Below, piece by piece: positions 6,099 through 6,517 of a stretch of DNA of 6,517 bases; within the stretch, counting starts at the first letter, position 1; every line of letters starts with the position of its first letter. Location: the NCBI GenBank assembly GCA_003523945.1, contig DOFS01000177.1, positions 1-6,517 on the forward strand. Direction: 5' to 3'. The notes under the pieces were generated by a model. That model saw only the letters and a program-made list of their open reading frames with translations. It searched no databases and was not told where the DNA came from. This DNA comes from Nitrospiraceae bacterium (GTDB lineage: Bacteria; Nitrospirota; Nitrospiria; Nitrospirales; UBA8639). The translations under genes and the position numbers were made by a program.

Positions 6099-6503
6099 GC
6101 ATTAGTTTCGGTAACACCCGTCCCCAAGGGCCATAATTGGTAAGGGCTTTTCCACCTGTGATGCATCGAATCTCCAGCACCTGCTCTGCCCCGAATCCAG
6201 CCCTCTCCCCTCCACCCCCTGCCTTTCAATTTCTTCTTTTCCTGATCTAATAATCTCCCGTACAGCGTTCATTACTGGTTTTCCGAAGAGATGAGGCTGG
6301 AGTCAGGGTTGTCGCAGTAATCTGCCTCCCCTTCCTTGTCCTTGGGCTTTTTCGAAATCGACCTTCTTGTACGATGGCAGCGTTGCACCAATTTCTGCAG
6401 TACTCACTCGGCAGTCGCGTGAACCGTGGGCTTTCAAGAGCACCGCGTCCTATGCCCGAACAGAATTTGCAATTTTAAGAAAAATGTATAAGTGGAAAAA
6501 GTA
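6099..6503. other. Intergenic region downstream of the M20 peptidase gene
   Basis: About 400 bases without a supported gene. The sequence is a mix of pyrimidine-rich runs (6190-6240) and unremarkable DNA. A 34-codon minus-strand frame (6303-6407, GTG start) reads rather like protein, but it has no ribosome binding site and no recognisable family. I find no hairpin followed by a T run that would serve as terminator for the peptidase gene. Confidence 0.5.
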
Positions 6504-6509
6504 TTGACA
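6504..6509 (+). promoter_or_regulatory. Possible promoter -35 hexamer at window edge
   Basis: A perfect TTGACA follows an A-rich stretch (about 6477-6500) that could act as an UP-like element. The window ends 8 bases later, so the -10 region cannot be seen. A single hexamer is weak evidence. Confidence 0.25.
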
Positions 6510-6517
6510 GTAGCAAG

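Noticed and set aside
6303..6407. 34-codon minus-strand frame (VSTAEIGATLPSYKKVDFEK...)
   Set aside because: It reads somewhat like protein but has no Shine-Dalgarno, no family match I can recall and no neighbouring remnants in the same frame.
1..6517. CRISPR array or a multi-gene defence system
   Set aside because: I see no regularly spaced direct repeats and no cas, transposase, integrase or paired toxin-antitoxin genes. The single HEPN-like gene is not enough to call a system.

Overview
The window reads as bacterial chromosome with four complete protein genes and spacious intergenic regions. Three of the four products carry N-terminal export signals, and one has Sel1 repeats followed by a ClpP/SppA-like periplasmic protease fold. 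This points to a Gram-negative-type (diderm) bacterium of roughly 50% GC. A Nitrospira-like lineage is possible, but that is only an impression and nothing in the window fixes the taxon.

Layout. (1) 91-1407, minus strand: an exported protein of unknown function, 438 aa, with a good Shine-Dalgarno at its internal start and a possible hairpin terminator over its stop codon. (2) 1408-1982: a 575-bp divergent intergenic region that looks like a decayed insertion or recombination zone. It holds two short coding-like plus-strand remnants, a relic of a tRNA 3' end (T arm, acceptor strand and encoded CCA) and an imperfect 15-bp inverted repeat around that relic. (3) 1983-2600, plus: a 205-aa stand-alone protein with an R-x5-H motif of the HEPN type. 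(4) 2601-2899: intergenic, with a convincing intrinsic terminator and a 9-bp tandem duplication. (5) 2900-4531, plus: an exported 543-aa protein with Sel1 repeats, a ClpP-like serine protease domain and an unrecognised helical C-terminal domain with two cysteines. (6) 4532-4760: intergenic with no clear signal. (7) 4761-6098, plus: a secreted M20-family zinc peptidase/amidohydrolase with all expected metal and catalytic residues. (8) 6099-6517: intergenic, ending in a perfect TTGACA hexamer cut off by the window edge.

The genes are widely spaced, and a terminator separates the second and third, so there is no sign of one operon or a shared pathway. Base composition varies sharply: about 48% GC in the sampled Sel1 part of the protease gene, about 32-33% in its C-terminal part, and about 60% in a sampled stretch of the M20 gene. 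Together with the tRNA relic and coding fragments, this suggests a mosaic accessory region. The most interesting items are the three-part exported protease, the orphan HEPN-like protein and the tRNA-relic/inverted-repeat scar next to it. I do not see a clearly new multi-gene system.
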